DNA of 27,283 bases from Pirellulales bacterium (GCA_025924495.1 JAICIG010000038.1:1-27283); one strand, 5' to 3'; shown: positions 18,012-25,835, numbered from the stretch's first letter. The notes: a model not told the origin generated them from the sequence alone. Numbers and translations are program-made.

Positions 18012-19088
18012 TCAGCGACTTCGCGCCGTGCTGTCGCGAGACAACAAGCTGGCGAGATGCGGCCACAGGAATTGCGACACCCGTTCATGTCCGGCGACGG
18101 TCAAATGGCAGTCATCCATGAACACTGGCTGGTCGGAAGGCGCCGCGGCAAGCGACTCCGCGGCGTCAATGTAATAAGCTCCCAATTCGCGGCAGGCATT
18201 TTGCAACTGCGTCTGCGGAAAGAAAACTTTTTCGGTGTCGGCGCCCAACCGGGCGGCTTCTACCTGAAAGGCGCTGGGCAGTGCAATGAAGACGATTGGG
18301 GGAGAATCTCGCTTGATGAAGAACGGCCGCAACATCTCATTGACGTAGCGCTCCCACGAATCGCGATCCCACGCCAACACGAAGCCATTGTGATGCTTGG
18401 CCAACGGGGCCGTCTGCGGATTGGCGGCAAAGTCTTTGCGCAGCAGCGATAACTTCAAGGTCAATGCGCTAGATTCCGACCACTGCGGCACTTCACCCGA
18501 CAGTTGAGGCTTGTCGTCCGTGCCATACACCCATTCATACTTGGCCAGGTCATTCACGCAGAACACGACCGCCAAGAGCTCGCACGGCGTGTCGGACAAG
18601 TACTTCTGATAGTAGCCCAGTTCTTGATGCGTGCTCCAGCCGGGGCACGCGCCATTGAGCAACTGAAAATTCGAACCGGCCGCAGCTTGCATCCGAGACA
18701 CGAAGTTCTGTTCGATCCCCACCCCGTTGCCGTAGGTTACCGAGTCGCCCAGGAAGATGAGCTTGCGGACGCGTGGATCGGTGGAAATCTCTTCGGGGCC
18801 AAGCAGTCCGAGCGAATTGGTGATGTGAGGCAACGTGTCCGAGAAGAACCGCACGCCATGGAAATTCGGCTTAAGCCGGTAGGAAACCGTCTCGTCGAAC
18901 AGGTAGATCGCCTTGGGATTCTTGTCGAGTACTTCCCGCAGCTTGGCCTGGTCGGCCTGCGTGATTTGACGTGGGGGCGGCGAGAAGACACGACGGACAC
19001 ACCATAGGCCACCCGCCAATGAAGCGCCGAGGGTCAAACCGAAACAGATAGCTAAGAACTTCTTCGTGGTTTTGCCAAGTACTGGCAT
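18012..19088 (-). CDS. Membrane-anchored SGNH/GDSL hydrolase
   Basis: 358 residues. The ATG at 19088 is set by GGAG 8 bases upstream. An N-terminal hydrophobic helix (FLAICFGLTLGASLAGGLW) after a basic TTKK stretch acts as signal anchor, placing the catalytic domain outside the cytoplasm. Block I is LGDSVTYG with nucleophile S116. Block III is probably CVNDLAKYEW with N179, and block V is DDCHLTVAGHE with D325 and H328, completing the triad. The family cleaves or transfers acyl and other ester groups on lipids or glycans. It is the first gene of the operon, with a good promoter 54-82 bases upstream, and precedes the carbamoyltransferase. A role in modifying the same glycan or lipid is an inference. 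Confidence 0.9.
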   Translation of the reverse strand: MPVLGKTTKKFLAICFGLTLGASLAGGLWCVRRVFSPPPRQITQADQAKLREVLDKNPKAIYLFDETVSYRLKPNFHGVRFFSDTLPHITNSLGLLGPEEISTDPRVRKLIFLGDSVTYGNGVGIEQNFVSRMQAAAGSNFQLLNGACPGWSTHQELGYYQKYLSDTPCELLAVVFCVNDLAKYEWVYGTDDKPQLSGEVPQWSESSALTLKLSLLRKDFAANPQTAPLAKHHNGFVLAWDRDSWERYVNEMLRPFFIKRDSPPIVFIALPSAFQVEAARLGADTEKVFFPQTQLQNACRELGAYYIDAAESLAAAPSDQPVFMDDCHLTVAGHERVSQFLWPHLASLLSRDSTARSR

Positions 19089-19141
19089 TCGATGAACTCC
19101 GGCGGCCCAAGCCCAACAACGACGCACCTTAAAGGCGGCGA

Positions 19142-19170
19142 ACAGTATTCCAAATCGCAAGTTGCGTCAA
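19142..19170 (-). promoter_or_regulatory. Sigma-70-type promoter of the SGNH/carbamoyltransferase operon
   Basis: On the minus strand TTGACG (19170-19165) and TACTGT (19147-19142) are separated by exactly 17 bases. Transcription would start near 19135, leaving a leader of about 47 bases before the SGNH start, which has its own good ribosome site. No operator symmetry was seen. Confidence 0.6.
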
Positions 19171-19243
19171 GACGGAGCATTACGCGGCGATAAGGGAGAC
19201 TGGCGACGCGTCCTACGAGCGGAAACGTGGTTCACGTCATTCG

Positions 19244-19476
19244 CTACTCGGGCCACTGCAGGAATTCCGGAGGGACTGCTTCAACTAACCAGACGCCATT
19301 CTCCGAACGGAAGAAGAAATGGCCGGCGCGAGCCATGCTTTCTCGGCTTCGACTAGCAGTACGACAGGCGGTCCGCGACGTTGGCCAACGCGCTGGGCCG
19401 TCTCATGATCGGCGGAAAGATGAACATGCTGGCGGCTCCCTTTTAGCAAACCTTGGTGGCGGATGGAACGCTCTGC
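19244..19476 (-). pseudogene. kptA: Remnant of RNA 2'-phosphotransferase (KptA/Tpt1), truncated and frameshifted
   Basis: KptA removes a 2'-phosphate from RNA using NAD+, releasing nicotinamide. Only about the C-terminal 75 codons remain of a protein normally near 180 residues. One frame gives ERSIRHQGLLKGSRQHVHLS then ADHETAQRVGQRRGPPVVLLVEA, matching the family's GL..GSRxHVHLSxDxxTAxxVGxRxGxPVVL block. A frameshift near 19337-19345 then moves to a second frame giving SMARAGHFFFRSENGVWLVE then AVPPEFLQWPE and a stop at 19246-19244. That matches the family's closing M..G..FY.SENGVWL...VPPxYL. The N-terminal domain and the active-site region are missing; the remnant abuts the end of pncA. The identification is firm, and loss of function is almost certain. 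Confidence 0.85.
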
Positions 19477-19484
19477 GCCAGCAT

Positions 19485-20093
19485 CTATAAATCGCTCGAT
19501 CGAATCATATTCACGCCGGCAGCGCGCATTTCAGCAATCGCGCTCTCCGAGTCGCCTGGCTGGAGGTTGACCGCGCGGCAGGCGTCCTCGATAACCCAGG
19601 TTTTGAAGCCGAGCTGCACGGCGTTCAGCGCCGTCGCTTTCACGCAATATTCAGTCGCCAGGCCGAGGATGTAGACTTCGTCGACGCCTTGCTCTCGCAA
19701 GTATTCCGCCAGGCCTGTCGAACGCCGCCCGACATCGTAAAAGCCGCTGTAGCTGTCCAGCTTAGTATCGACCGCTTTGGCAAACACGCGGCGGATGGGG
19801 TGTTTATTGAGAGCAGGCGCCAGCTCAGCGCCGGCAGTCTGCCGGACGCAGTGCACCGGCCACAGCACTTGTTCACCCGTATCAAGCGTCACGACGTCGC
19901 CGGGCCGTTTGCCTGGATGATTGACGGCGAAGCTGACGTGATCGGCCGGATGCCAGTCTTTCGTCGCTACCACCAGCTCGAACTTCTTCTCGAGCGAATT
20001 CGCCACAGGAATGACTTCATCGCCGTGCGGCACGACCAGCGCCCCGCCAGGCAAGAAGTCGTTTTGCAGGTCGACCAGGATCAAAGCATTCAT
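19485..20093 (-). CDS. pncA: Nicotinamidase/pyrazinamidase
   Basis: A 202-residue isochorismatase-fold hydrolase that converts nicotinamide to nicotinate for NAD salvage in the cytoplasm. The catalytic triad is complete: D8 in LILVDLQNDF, K106 in RVFAKAVD, and C150 in LGLATEYCVKATA. Metal ligands are visible in TKDWHPADHVSF (D46, H48, H52). The ATG at 20093 begins directly at the conserved core. The leader before it is a polypyrimidine run on the minus strand, without a purine-rich ribosome site. The gene follows the LigD-type phosphoesterase gene (97-base gap) and is followed at once by the kptA remnant. Confidence 0.95.
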   Translation of the reverse strand: MNALILVDLQNDFLPGGALVVPHGDEVIPVANSLEKKFELVVATKDWHPADHVSFAVNHPGKRPGDVVTLDTGEQVLWPVHCVRQTAGAELAPALNKHPIRRVFAKAVDTKLDSYSGFYDVGRRSTGLAEYLREQGVDEVYILGLATEYCVKATALNAVQLGFKTWVIEDACRAVNLQPGDSESAIAEMRAAGVNMIRSSDL

Positions 20094-20190
20094 GGGAGAA
20101 GGGAGGAAAGAAGAGGAAAGAAGGCGAGCGGAAGGCATCAGCCTCTTTATAATTTGGCTAGTAGGCGCATTCTCAGAAAACGCTTCAATC

Positions 20191-20577
20191 TTAAGAAGTA
20201 AATTGCCAATGCCAGTGAGGCGGCGAACCGGAAATTCGGCGTAACGTGGCGCGGCCGCGCAGACGCTGGCCGCGCAGTTCGACGATCCATGCGTCGCCGT
20301 CCCGATGGATGACTTCATATTCGCCGCGGTCGAAACGACTGACCCGGCCGCGGTTGCCCGAGATCGGTCCTTCGTAGTCTAAGTAGGCCAGGCGATGATC
20401 GGCTAACGCCTCGATCTGCATTGGCGGATCGACGTCGGTTTCGTTCGCCAACTCGCCAGGCGGTTGCGGCAAGGACCAGGTCTTCAGCGTCTGGCCCGCT
20501 TCGAGCATGAAGTCCCAATGCAACCCGCGCGGATGGCCTGGCGGACACTCATGACGCAGGACGACAAAGCGGGGCAT
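20191..20577 (-). CDS. Stand-alone LigD-type 3'-phosphoesterase domain protein
   Basis: 128 residues, resembling the phosphoesterase domain normally at the N-terminus of bacterial DNA ligase D, which cleans 3' ends during non-homologous end joining. Visible landmarks are FVVLRHE (H9), GLHWDFMLEAG (H20, D22), LKTWSLPQPP, and EALADHRLAYLDYEGPI (H61, Y65) with RGRVSRFDRGEYE. The position equivalent to the Arg in LHYDFRLE is Met24, so catalysis may be altered. No ligase or polymerase domain is present and no Ku gene is in the window. The ATG at 20577 starts at the conserved MPRFVVL. A GTG at 20601, preceded by GAGG, is a possible alternative start. Confidence 0.8.
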   Translation of the reverse strand: MPRFVVLRHECPPGHPRGLHWDFMLEAGQTLKTWSLPQPPGELANETDVDPPMQIEALADHRLAYLDYEGPISGNRGRVSRFDRGEYEVIHRDGDAWIVELRGQRLRGRATLRRISGSPPHWHWQFTS

Positions 20578-20709
20578 GGCAGACAAGGTCTCAGGTTTCA
20601 CGTTTCACGTCCTCAAGTTTCAGCTATAAGATGGAACGCTACAACCTGGATTCTGAAATAGGGAAGATTCGGGAATTCTGGACTGGGTCGATTCATCTTA
20701 GTCTTTTCG

Positions 20710-22425
20710 TTGGCTGGCCTGCTCAGTGTGCCAGCGAGACTGCCCGCCGCGCCGCTCGAAAAACCGGTATTGCGGCAGCCGGTAGCGATGGCGCTCGATA
20801 AGGCGGGACGTTGGCTGTTCGTAGCAAACCGACGGTCGGGCACGATTTCAACAGTCGATTGCGAAACCCATCGCGTTGTCGAGGAGATCGAGGTCGGCAA
20901 GCGGTTGGCCGATCTCGTGTGGCTGCCGGGCGAACCAGGATTGCTGGCCGTCGACGAACAGGACCATGAATTGATTTGGCTCATGCAGCACGGGCCGAAG
21001 CTGCAGGTCGCCGCCCGGTTAACCGTGCGGCCTTACCCGGTTTCGCTCGCCGTAGTGGCGGACGGCTCGCAAGTTTTCGTCGCATCGCTTTGGTCGCGCA
21101 GTCTGAGCGTGGTTCATCTTGGGCCATCCGCTGCGTTCGAGGCAGGCGCCGTGCTGCAGCTTGATTTTGCCCCGCGAAACCAGCTCCTCGTCGACGACGA
21201 CCGCAAACTGATCGTGGCCGACTCGTTCGGCGGCAAGCTGGGCATTCTCGATACGGCGACGGCAAAGCTTGAGCGAGTGGCGGACCTTGCAGGCCACAAC
21301 ATCCGCGGCTTGGCGTTCGATCGAGCGCATAGAAAGCTGCTCGTCTCGCATCAGATTCTCGATGGCCAAGCGGAATCGACGCGACAGAACGTGCATTGGG
21401 GCGCGCTGTTGACCGACGTGGTGCGCTGGATCGAGCTCGATTCGTTGCTGAAAGACGATCCGACCGCACCGCTGGAAAACCACGTCCACCAATTCGACGA
21501 TCAGGGCGGCGCCGGCGGCGATCCCGCGGGCGTGGCAGTAACCAGCGATGGGCTGCTCATACAAGCCTTGGCAGGCGTCGGGAAAGTAGCGATCGGCAGA
21601 GAATGGGAATCGGACCGCGCTCGCATCACGGTCGGCCAGCGACCGACCGCCGTGACGCTCGACCGCGGCGAGCGACTGGCTTATATCGCCGACGCCTTTG
21701 GCGACTCGATTTCCGTCATCGACCTGCGCGGGGCAAAAACGTTGGCGACGATTTCGCTCGGCCTCCAGCCCGAATTGTCCCTTGAAGAAGAGGGCGAACG
21801 CTTATTCTACGACGCTCGCCTCTCGCTCGACGGCTGGTACAGTTGTCACAGTTGCCATACCGATGGTCATACCCACGGCCTGTTAAGCGACAATTTGGGC
21901 GACGGCGGCTACGGCGCTCCGAAGCGAGTGTTGTCGCTGCTAGGCGCCGGCGACACCGGCCCCTGGGCCTGGAACGGCAAGGTTCCGACGCTCGAGTCGC
22001 AGATTCGCAAATCGATCGAGTCTACCATGCAAGGCCGCAAGCCTCGCGAAGAGCAGGTCGGCGCACTCGCCGCGTACCTGCGAACTCTCGATCCGCCGCC
22101 GGCGCTCGACCCGTTGCGCGGCCAGTCTGACGCTGCGGCTATTGACCGCGGCAGCAAGTTATTTGAGTCGCGCGGCTGCGCGAGCTGCCACATTCCGCCG
22201 AGCTACGCCTCGAGCGAGACTTTCGACGTCGGCCTGAAAGACGAACTCGGCGCGACGCACTTCAATCCCCCCTCGCTCCGCGGCGTCAGCCAGCGCGGGC
22301 CTTACTTCCACGACAATCGCGCCGCGACGCTAGAAAGCCTCTTGATCGAGCATCGACACCCCCCGGGCAGCTCTCTCTCCGCTGAAGAACTCTGCGATTT
22401 GACCGCATTTTTGAACAGTATTTAA
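20710..22425 (+). CDS. YVTN beta-propeller/di-heme c-type cytochrome, start uncertain
   Basis: About 571 residues from a TTG at 20710. Residues about 20-350 are a YVTN-type propeller (MALDKAGRWLFVANRRSGTI, AVVADGSQVFVASLWSRSLS, VTLDRGERLAYIADAFGDS). The C-terminal part carries two heme sites, CHSCH at C379-H383 and CASCH at C490-H494, with DGHTHGLLSDNLGDGG, WNGKVPTLESQIRKSIESTM and SLRGVSQRGPYFHDNRAATL as in cytochrome c peroxidase-like proteins. It should be exported and oxidise or reduce a periplasmic partner. The hydrophobic signal core (FILVFSLAGLL) extends upstream of the TTG, and no ATG or GTG exists in frame before the stop at 20659. The true start may be a non-standard codon, or the ATG at 20631 via a frame change. 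Confidence 0.85.
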   Translation: MAGLLSVPARLPAAPLEKPVLRQPVAMALDKAGRWLFVANRRSGTISTVDCETHRVVEEIEVGKRLADLVWLPGEPGLLAVDEQDHELIWLMQHGPKLQVAARLTVRPYPVSLAVVADGSQVFVASLWSRSLSVVHLGPSAAFEAGAVLQLDFAPRNQLLVDDDRKLIVADSFGGKLGILDTATAKLERVADLAGHNIRGLAFDRAHRKLLVSHQILDGQAESTRQNVHWGALLTDVVRWIELDSLLKDDPTAPLENHVHQFDDQGGAGGDPAGVAVTSDGLLIQALAGVGKVAIGREWESDRARITVGQRPTAVTLDRGERLAYIADAFGDSISVIDLRGAKTLATISLGLQPELSLEEEGERLFYDARLSLDGWYSCHSCHTDGHTHGLLSDNLGDGGYGAPKRVLSLLGAGDTGPWAWNGKVPTLESQIRKSIESTMQGRKPREEQVGALAAYLRTLDPPPALDPLRGQSDAAAIDRGSKLFESRGCASCHIPPSYASSETFDVGLKDELGATHFNPPSLRGVSQRGPYFHDNRAATLESLLIEHRHPPGSSLSAEELCDLTAFLNSI

Positions 22426-22426
22426 A

Positions 22427-22454
22427 CCGGAACAGTCCAGATTCCGCGTTCCGG
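22427..22454. terminator. Possible hairpin between converging genes
   Basis: CCGGAAC (22427-22433) pairs with GTTCCGG (22448-22454) over a 14-base loop, just after the cytochrome stop and before the end of the opposing dipeptidase gene. There is no T-run, so this is only a weak candidate. Confidence 0.3.
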
Positions 22455-22485
22455 GCTAACGATCGAGAAACCTGTGCACTGGAAA

Positions 22486-23796
22486 TCACTCCACGCGAGC
22501 GGCTTCTTCCGCTTCGCGCAGCGCACGCAGCGAGTTACCCCCAAGGATCTTGCGGACCTCTTCCTCCCGGTAGCCGCGATTCAAAAGCTCCTGCGTAATG
22601 TAGGGATAACAGGAGACGTCTTCCAATTGCACGGGCGTCATGGAGACGCCGTCGTAATCCGAGCCGAGCCCCACGTGGTCGATGCCGGCGACCTGGACGA
22701 TGTGATCGATGTGGTCGACCACCGTATGCACCGTGCCGGGCATGATCGGATGTTCCTGCCGCCAGCGCTTCATGGCGGCCTCGACGGCCTTCTCGTCGTT
22801 GCTCAATTCGGCGTTGAACTTTCGCCGCACCGCGAACATATCGGCCATGGTTTTGGCCGAACCAGGTTCGACAAAGCCGGAAAAGAAATTCACCATCACC
22901 ACGCCGCCATTTCTGCCGATCAACTCAAGCACGTCGTCAGGCACGTTGCGCGCATGCTGGGCGATGGCGTAGGCGGATGAATGCGAGGCGATCACTGGAG
23001 CCCGCGAAACGCGCAGCGCGTCTTTCATCGTCTCTGGCGAAACATGCGAGATATCGACGAGCATGCCCAGCCGGTTCATCTCGCGGACCACCTCTTCGCC
23101 GAACGGGCTCAGGCCGCCGTGCTTCGCTTCGTCGGTGGCGGCGTCGGCCCAGGCGAGCGTGTCGCTATGCGTCAACGTCATGTAGCGGGCGCCGAGCCGG
23201 TAGAGCTGCCGAAGGGCGCCGATCGAATCTTGGATCGAGTGCCCCCCTTCCACGCCGATCAGCGACGCGATCTTGCCCGAGCGGTGGATCCGCTCGACGT
23301 CGTCGGCCGTTAGCGCCAGTTCAAACGTCTCGGGGTGGCGAGCGATAATCTGGTTGACCAAGTCGATCTGTTCGAGCGTGTCGCGCAAGGCCGTGCCCGC
23401 TTGCATGGTTTCGGCGGGCACATAGACAGACCAGAATTGCCCGCCGACGCCCCCCTGCCGCAGGCGAGGAATATCGGTCTGCAGCTTGTCCGGCGCATGC
23501 AGTTGCGTGATATCGCATTTCTCGAGCGACGAGCCGAAGTCCGATCGCAGCCGCCACGGCAAGTCGTTGTGGCCGTCGATCAACAGCGACGAGCGATGGA
23601 TGCGCAGCGCCTCGTCCGAAATCTTTACCGCCGGACGAGCCCCCTTGCTCTCCTTCGTCGCGGAGTCCTGCGCAATGACTCGCGTAGCGCTTAGCGCCAA
23701 AAGTCCGGTAAGGCAGGCGAGCTTAAGCACCGACGTTCGTCGCCGGGGATCGCACTTCGAGAAGCAGGAATTCGACCGCCGCGCCCGATGAAACAT
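22486..23796 (-). CDS. Membrane dipeptidase (M19, renal dipeptidase family)
   Basis: 436 residues from the ATG at 23796, which has CGGAG about 6 bases upstream. An N-terminal signal (LKLACLTGLLALSATRVIAQ) after an Arg-rich stretch indicates export. The di-zinc dipeptidase core is complete: IDGHNDLPW (H76, D78), GVEGGHSIQD (bridging E183), LVDISHVSPE (H251), ASHSSAYAIAQHARNVPDD (H272) and VGLGSDYDG (D380). Family members hydrolyse dipeptides, including some with D-residues, so peptidoglycan-peptide or peptide scavenging outside the cytoplasm is likely. It is convergent with the cytochrome gene and separated from the anti-sigma gene by a strong terminator, so it is transcribed on its own. Confidence 0.95.
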   Translation of the reverse strand: MFHRARRSNSCFSKCDPRRRTSVLKLACLTGLLALSATRVIAQDSATKESKGARPAVKISDEALRIHRSSLLIDGHNDLPWRLRSDFGSSLEKCDITQLHAPDKLQTDIPRLRQGGVGGQFWSVYVPAETMQAGTALRDTLEQIDLVNQIIARHPETFELALTADDVERIHRSGKIASLIGVEGGHSIQDSIGALRQLYRLGARYMTLTHSDTLAWADAATDEAKHGGLSPFGEEVVREMNRLGMLVDISHVSPETMKDALRVSRAPVIASHSSAYAIAQHARNVPDDVLELIGRNGGVVMVNFFSGFVEPGSAKTMADMFAVRRKFNAELSNDEKAVEAAMKRWRQEHPIMPGTVHTVVDHIDHIVQVAGIDHVGLGSDYDGVSMTPVQLEDVSCYPYITQELLNRGYREEEVRKILGGNSLRALREAEEAARVE

Positions 23797-23918
23797 AAGC
23801 AGCTCCGGTAAATGATGTCTTTCGCCGCTTCCAACATCGCATCTGGCGCGCGTCGGAGCAAGCAACACGGCAGGCGATCGGCTGAAAGAAAACGGCGCAG
23901 CCAAACGCCACGGCGCGC

Positions 23919-23949
23919 AAAAAAAGCCGAGGGATCAAACGCCCTCGGC
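23919..23949 (-). terminator. Rho-independent terminator of the sigma/anti-sigma operon
   Basis: GCCGAGGG (23926-23933) pairs perfectly with CCCTCGGC (23942-23949) over an 8-base loop. Seven T residues follow on the minus strand (23925-23919). It lies 30 bases past the anti-sigma-like stop codon. Confidence 0.9.
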
Positions 23950-23979
23950 CTGCCAAACGTTCGTGCCCAATCGTCTGAT

Positions 23980-24957
23980 TTACTCGGGACTCGAAGCGTT
24001 CAAGATGATCGGCGCGGCGGAACTGCGACCGATAACGGCATCGTCGGGGCCGATGCCGGCGCCGACAATCCCATGAGCGTTGACGTAAATGTGGTCATCG
24101 CACTCCGCCAGCCGGCACGACTTCAAGAATCCGACGTGCATGTCTTCGAACAACACGTTCTGACCGCAACAGCCATGATTGGCGCTGCGGCCGGCGGTCT
24201 CTTCGTCGGGCGCGTCAGCCATCAAGGCAAAGTTCGTGCGGCCCTGGTTGCGGTGTCCGCGATAGGCCCCGTGATCTAAGTAACCGAGCGTATAGCCGTA
24301 GCTGCCGCCCAGCCGGCGATGAAGTTTCGGCAACTGTTCGGCCGGTGCGGCTTGTATCTCTTCGATTGTCGGCAACGTAAAGTCTTGCTGCTGGGCCAGC
24401 GCCGAATCGGGACAGATTAACCGCGACGGGCTATTTAGCAAACCCGCCTCGCGCAGCATCGGAGCGTACGATCCGGCCACGGCCAACTTGCCGCGTTGCG
24501 GCACCAACGGGAAATAGCCTTGATGCACCTGGCTGTAACTGGTGAGCGCCGTGCCAATCTCGCGGAGGTTGTTTTGGCAAGCCATCAGCCGGGCCTTCGA
24601 CTGACTATTGGAAATCGCCGGGAACAACAATAGGCTGGCGGCGATGCAGATGCCCCCGGCCACTAGTAGATCTTGCAAGCGCCACGCGCTCGCCGGGGCC
24701 AGTTCGGCCGAGAAAGCCGCCGCGGTGCGAGCGGAACGCACCGCACGAGCCGCCACGAAATTACAGGTGCGAGCCGCCAACCCTGCCGGCGGCTCATACT
24801 CTTCGCCGTCTATGTCCGCGGCGAGCGGCGCCACCTTGCTGCGCAGCCGCATGAGATCGTCTTGCAAGGCCGGGTCTTCTGCCAACCGAGCCTCGACCAT
24901 TTCGTGTTCTGTCGGCTCAAGTGCTCCCAGCAGGTAGCCGAGCAAGTGCTCACGCAT
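23980..24957 (-). CDS. Anti-sigma-like membrane protein with DUF1559-like extracytoplasmic domain
   Basis: 325 residues. The N-terminal part (1-50: HLLGYLLGALEPTEHEMVEA then RLAEDPALQDDL) resembles anti-sigma factor N-terminal domains, without the zinc ligands of zf-HC2. One membrane helix (about 96-115: LLVAGGICIAASLLLFPAIS) places the rest outside the cytoplasm. That part opens with SKARLMACQNNLREIGTALT then SYSQVHQGYFP and later has SANHGCCGQNVLFEDMHVGF. This is the pattern of DUF1559/pseudopilin-like proteins common in planctomycetes. It starts 3 bases after the sigma gene stop, with GGAG in the end of that gene, so the pair is translationally coupled. It probably binds the sigma factor and senses an envelope signal through its outer domain. 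The sensing role is inferred. Confidence 0.8.
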   Translation of the reverse strand: MREHLLGYLLGALEPTEHEMVEARLAEDPALQDDLMRLRSKVAPLAADIDGEEYEPPAGLAARTCNFVAARAVRSARTAAAFSAELAPASAWRLQDLLVAGGICIAASLLLFPAISNSQSKARLMACQNNLREIGTALTSYSQVHQGYFPLVPQRGKLAVAGSYAPMLREAGLLNSPSRLICPDSALAQQQDFTLPTIEEIQAAPAEQLPKLHRRLGGSYGYTLGYLDHGAYRGHRNQGRTNFALMADAPDEETAGRSANHGCCGQNVLFEDMHVGFLKSCRLAECDDHIYVNAHGIVGAGIGPDDAVIGRSSAAPIILNASSPE

Positions 24958-24960
24958 TGG

Positions 24961-25614
24961 CTATTTTTCTCCGGACAGGTGAGCGCTATTCCAAGCTTCG
25001 TTGAGCTTCAAAATCGCGGTGTGCAAGCGACTCTTCACGGTGCCGACCGGAACGTCCAATGTCTCGGCGGCCTCGCGATACTTGAGTCCTTGGTAGTAAA
25101 TCAAATTAACGGCGCTAAACAACGGTTCGGGCAGCTCGCGGACCGCTTTGCGGATCCACGCTTGCCGCTCGTCGGCTTCTAACTGGGCCACCGGGCCCGT
25201 CTCTTTACTGACCAGCAACTCCATCAACGATCCCAAGTCGTCTTCGCCGTCGTGGGCATTGCGTCGATCGAGACTGACCAGTCGATGTCGTTTATTCCGG
25301 CGCTGGGCGTCGATGGCCTGGTTCGTGGCAATCGTATACAGCCAAGGGCGGAACTTGCGTCCTTCCTCGAACTGATCGCACTTCAGATGCACTTGCAGGA
25401 ACGTCGCCTGGAAGGCATCCTCGGCCATTGCTCCATCGCTTAAATATCGTCTCAGGTAACTGTAAAGCTCTCGCTCGTACCGCTGCACCAGCGCGGAAAA
25501 TGCCTGACGATCGCCGCTTCGGCAATACGTCATCAGCAGTTCTTCGTCAGATGAATCCAACCAAGCAGAGCCTTTAAGTGGTTGAACACGCCTCTGTTCA
25601 ATCGTGTTGCTCAT
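24961..25614 (-). CDS. ECF-type RNA polymerase sigma factor
   Basis: 217 residues from the ATG at 25614. Region 2 shows DEELLMTYCRSGDRQAFSAL then VQRYERELYSYLRRYLSD, MAEDAFQATFLQVH and FRPWLYTIATNQAIDAQRR (the -10 recognition helix). Region 4 shows AVRELPEPLFSAVNLIYYQG then LKYREAAETLDVPVGTVKSRLHTAILKL (the -35 helix-turn-helix). There is no region 1.1 or 3, as expected for an ECF factor. The insert between regions (SLDRRNAHDGEDDLGSLMEL) is long but ordinary. The start has no clear ribosome site; a GTG 24 codons upstream is less likely. It is coupled to the membrane anti-sigma-like gene and diverges from the permease gene. A TATATT on the minus strand at 25717-25712 is a possible -10. Confidence 0.92.
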   Translation of the reverse strand: MSNTIEQRRVQPLKGSAWLDSSDEELLMTYCRSGDRQAFSALVQRYERELYSYLRRYLSDGAMAEDAFQATFLQVHLKCDQFEEGRKFRPWLYTIATNQAIDAQRRNKRHRLVSLDRRNAHDGEDDLGSLMELLVSKETGPVAQLEADERQAWIRKAVRELPEPLFSAVNLIYYQGLKYREAAETLDVPVGTVKSRLHTAILKLNEAWNSAHLSGEK

Positions 25615-25835
25615 GATTTTATACGCGTCGCACGTCCAAGAGTTCAGCGCAACGGCGAAAAATGGCGCAGCCGCTTTCGCCGGCACAGCGTAAACTCTTG
25701 TCCGCTCCTTAAATATAGCGAAGCTGTGGAGCGCTTCGACGGAATCGGTTAATTCGGCGAAGAGATGCCAATATGACAGCCTGCAGCCGAGCTTCCCACA
25801 CTCACGATCCGTACATACGCAAGTAGCGTGCCTGG

